Positions 62,100 through 64,000 of a stretch of 64,000 nucleotides of DNA are shown here, one piece after another. The stretch comes from Paragorgia papillata. Taxonomy: Eukaryota > Cnidaria > Anthozoa > Scleralcyonacea > Coralliidae. Each line of letters begins with the position of its first letter. Positions within the stretch are counted from its first letter, which is position 1. Under the pieces are notes generated by a model that saw nothing but the letters and a program-made list of their open reading frames with translations, had not been told where the DNA came from and did not search any database. Where the stretch lies: contig JAWNZC010000105.1 in the NCBI GenBank assembly GCA_035771165.1, positions 1,203,501-1,267,500 on the forward strand, written 5' to 3'. A program made the translations under genes and the position numbers.

Positions 62100-63060
62100 T
62101 AGGAGGAAAAGACAGTGAAATGACAAGAGACTATATAAAATTAAGTGGCTGGAATGATTATTACGATTTCAAATCAGGGTTACATAAATTATATTGCCTC
62201 TGTTTTCTTCTACTGAGACTGAGAGTTTATACCGTAGACATTATTCACACCTGATCTTTTTACAGCAATGCAATGCAATTCATGAATCCTGAACACATTA
62301 CATTAGTGTAGCAATTAACACTCGATTTAGTTTTTATAGTAAACACAAATATTAGATAATAACTCGCATCTCATTTTTAATATGTTAAAAAGCTGTGCTA
62401 TAGCTGTCTAGATTAAGCTTATTTTGGTTCCCGTTGCTGTACTAGCTGACCTATATTTATATTGTTATTATATTCGTTTTCTTTTGCTATTAATAAATAA
62501 ATGTTTTAAAAAATATATCTATATACCTTCTCTTAATTTTCGGCCTCTGTCCATTTGTCACATGTCCATTCTAGTCACTCTGTCCACTTGTCAAATCATT
62601 TGAGTCGTGAATTAATCAAGTTTTTCTCTTCGCTGTTTCTCTCTCGCTGTCTTTTTTGCTGTGTTTTCTCGCATAATTTCTAGCCCTTCTCTTCGCTGTT
62701 CCTCTCCACTGTTCCTCTCCACTGATGTAGTTGTAGACACCGACATATTTAGCATTGATATTGCGAGTCGCTCATTTCGTTTCTTCGACTATAAACTCGG
62801 ATGTTATCTCTGTGTTTTGTTTTCCCCAAGTCGTTTCCTTGTATTCGTCTGACTTGCAGGCCTGGTGCTGTTCCGTTCGCGGAGTCCTACCTTTTAGGGC
62901 TTGCTCGTTCGCTTGTTTCTTTGACTTGTCTTTCCCTTGAATACATTTCTCAACATTTCTTGCCTATAAACATTTTTTCTTCTGCGAACTTTTGTACTCA
63001 AAATGATGTTTTTGACCGTAAAATATAGCAAAACTACACTTAAAGACATGGTCTCCGTTG
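62100..63060. other. No supported gene
   Basis: Short ORFs at 62660-63030 are T-rich and lack motifs. Confidence 0.5.
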
Positions 63061-63063
63061 ATC

Positions 63064-63065
<2 letters not shown>

Positions 63066-63106
<41 letters not shown>
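63066..63106. repeat. (AT)n microsatellite
   Basis: About 20 AT units. Confidence 0.95.
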
Positions 63107-63110
<4 letters not shown>

Positions 63111-63515
63111 TTAACAATTAGACAACGAGCCCGAGTTTTCTATGAGCTGATAGACGCAAAGAAGTCTTATCAAACCTTGTTCCAAATTTTCAGATAGTTT
63201 TTACCTTTCTGTTTGCAGAAGTCTCCCCATACAAAATGTAGAGTAGTTCGATGGCATATGGTAAACAATCGCTCACAAAAAACGAGATTCTAATTACTTT
63301 GCTTCAAATTTGGTGTAGATATACTCCATAAGCATGAGCAAATTATTCGAAAATGTCAAACTGAACACTTTTCCATTACTTTTGGGCCAATGTTTTCATC
63401 ACTCGTATATAAATTTAAGCGGACGCCATGTTTGGCCTAGTTTTCAGGTTTTGCTTGCGGCGTGAATATGTCGTGGCTTCTGATTGGCCAGAATAGGAAT
63501 ATTCTAGTTATAAGA

Positions 63516-63590
63516 GGGTTTGTCATTGGATAATGCTACTAGTGGTCTATCACCAATAGACCACTAGTACCTCAGCCAATCAGAAAGGCG
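63516..63590. repeat. Short hairpin
   Basis: TACTAGTGGTCTATCACCAA with TAGACCACTAGTA form a near-perfect palindrome around 63550. Confidence 0.8.
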
Positions 63591-63837
63591 AATTTGTAAT
63601 AGACTACTTTGTTGATATATTAGTTATATATATATATATATTTCTAAAATTCATTAATAATTCATGAGGAAAACACAAAGAAAAATCATGAGCGTATCGG
63701 ATCTATATATGTGATATAGACTCGCTCTAAGTTTCTCGCTGGTTTTTAACGGCTGAGATAAGCTTAATTTTCAAAATTACTACGCCAATGAACGTATGAA
63801 GTGATTCTTTTTAGAAGCCATTTAAAAAGCTTGCAGT

Positions 63838-63905
63838 ACGGGCTTTATCGGCTCTAAAACACTCGGCTATCGCCTCGTGTTTTATATCCGATAAAGCCCT
63901 CCTGC
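63838..63905. repeat. Hairpin element
   Basis: GGGCTTTATCGG and CCGATAAAGCCC arms surround the AACACTCGGCTATCGCCTCG centre. Confidence 0.9.
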
Positions 63906-64000
63906 GCGGTTTATAAATATTACATATATATATATACAAAGTATGAAGTATAGTTTTACCTTAAAGTCTTCGCTACCAGAGGTTTAGGGTGAAACCTCTG

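Noticed and set aside
62661..63028. Three overlapping ORFs rich in Ser/Phe/Cys
   Set aside because: Low-complexity T/C-rich DNA; no domain, no conserved frame.

Overview
This is metazoan nuclear DNA, most likely from a marine invertebrate; an anthozoan-like cnidarian would fit, but that is only an impression. It is AT-rich and intron-bearing. The mobile elements present (2A-bearing CR1-like LINE, Crypton, P/THAP9-like, Harbinger, BEL/Pao, Gypsy, probable DIRS-like gag, many fold-back MITEs) are of kinds met together in such genomes. No bacterial-type operons, CRISPR arrays or rRNA operons are visible.

Two host genes can be supported, head to head around 38.8-39.3 kb. On the + strand the 5' half of a CHK1 (CHEK1) checkpoint kinase is spread over seven exons from 39272 to 58941; it carries the complete glycine loop, VAVK lysine, HRD, DFG and APE motifs, and the rest lies beyond the window. 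On the - strand, from about 38800 to 36370, is a gene whose N-terminus is a CIDE-N domain followed by a cysteine-rich exon and a charged helical exon; its exact identity is unknown. Their 5' ends are about 0.5 kb apart, suggesting a shared promoter region.

Most of the rest is mobile DNA. 1-2499: right part of a PIF/Harbinger transposon (Myb-like protein on +, transposase on -). 6591-17062: decayed P-element/THAP9-like transposase, interrupted by a BEL/Pao retrotransposon (7769-15110, 5-bp target duplication) and by a 270-bp palindromic insert. 18400-21530: CR1-like LINE with an N-terminal 2A motif, PHD finger, endonuclease and RT. 21990-25300: decayed adintovirus/Polinton-like module (packaging ATPase, two small genes, one of them duplicated in inverted orientation). 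25900-26810: DIRS-like gag remnant. 27424-35071: two different Ty3/Gypsy coding regions between one matching LTR pair. 37197-37695: tandem array of hairpin units.

The CHK1 introns act as a trap for further elements. Intron 2 (12.7 kb) holds a Crypton split by a LINE, a short derivative of that Crypton, a Harbinger-type MITE with TTA duplications, 5S-rRNA-like repeats and a LINE remnant. Intron 3 holds an inverted pair of tRNA-derived repeats, intron 4 a TTAA-flanked fold-back element, and intron 5 a long CTGT array. Downstream of exon 7 is a second Crypton-type tyrosine recombinase gene (60058-61629) that reads intact after removing one intron and keeps its catalytic residues.
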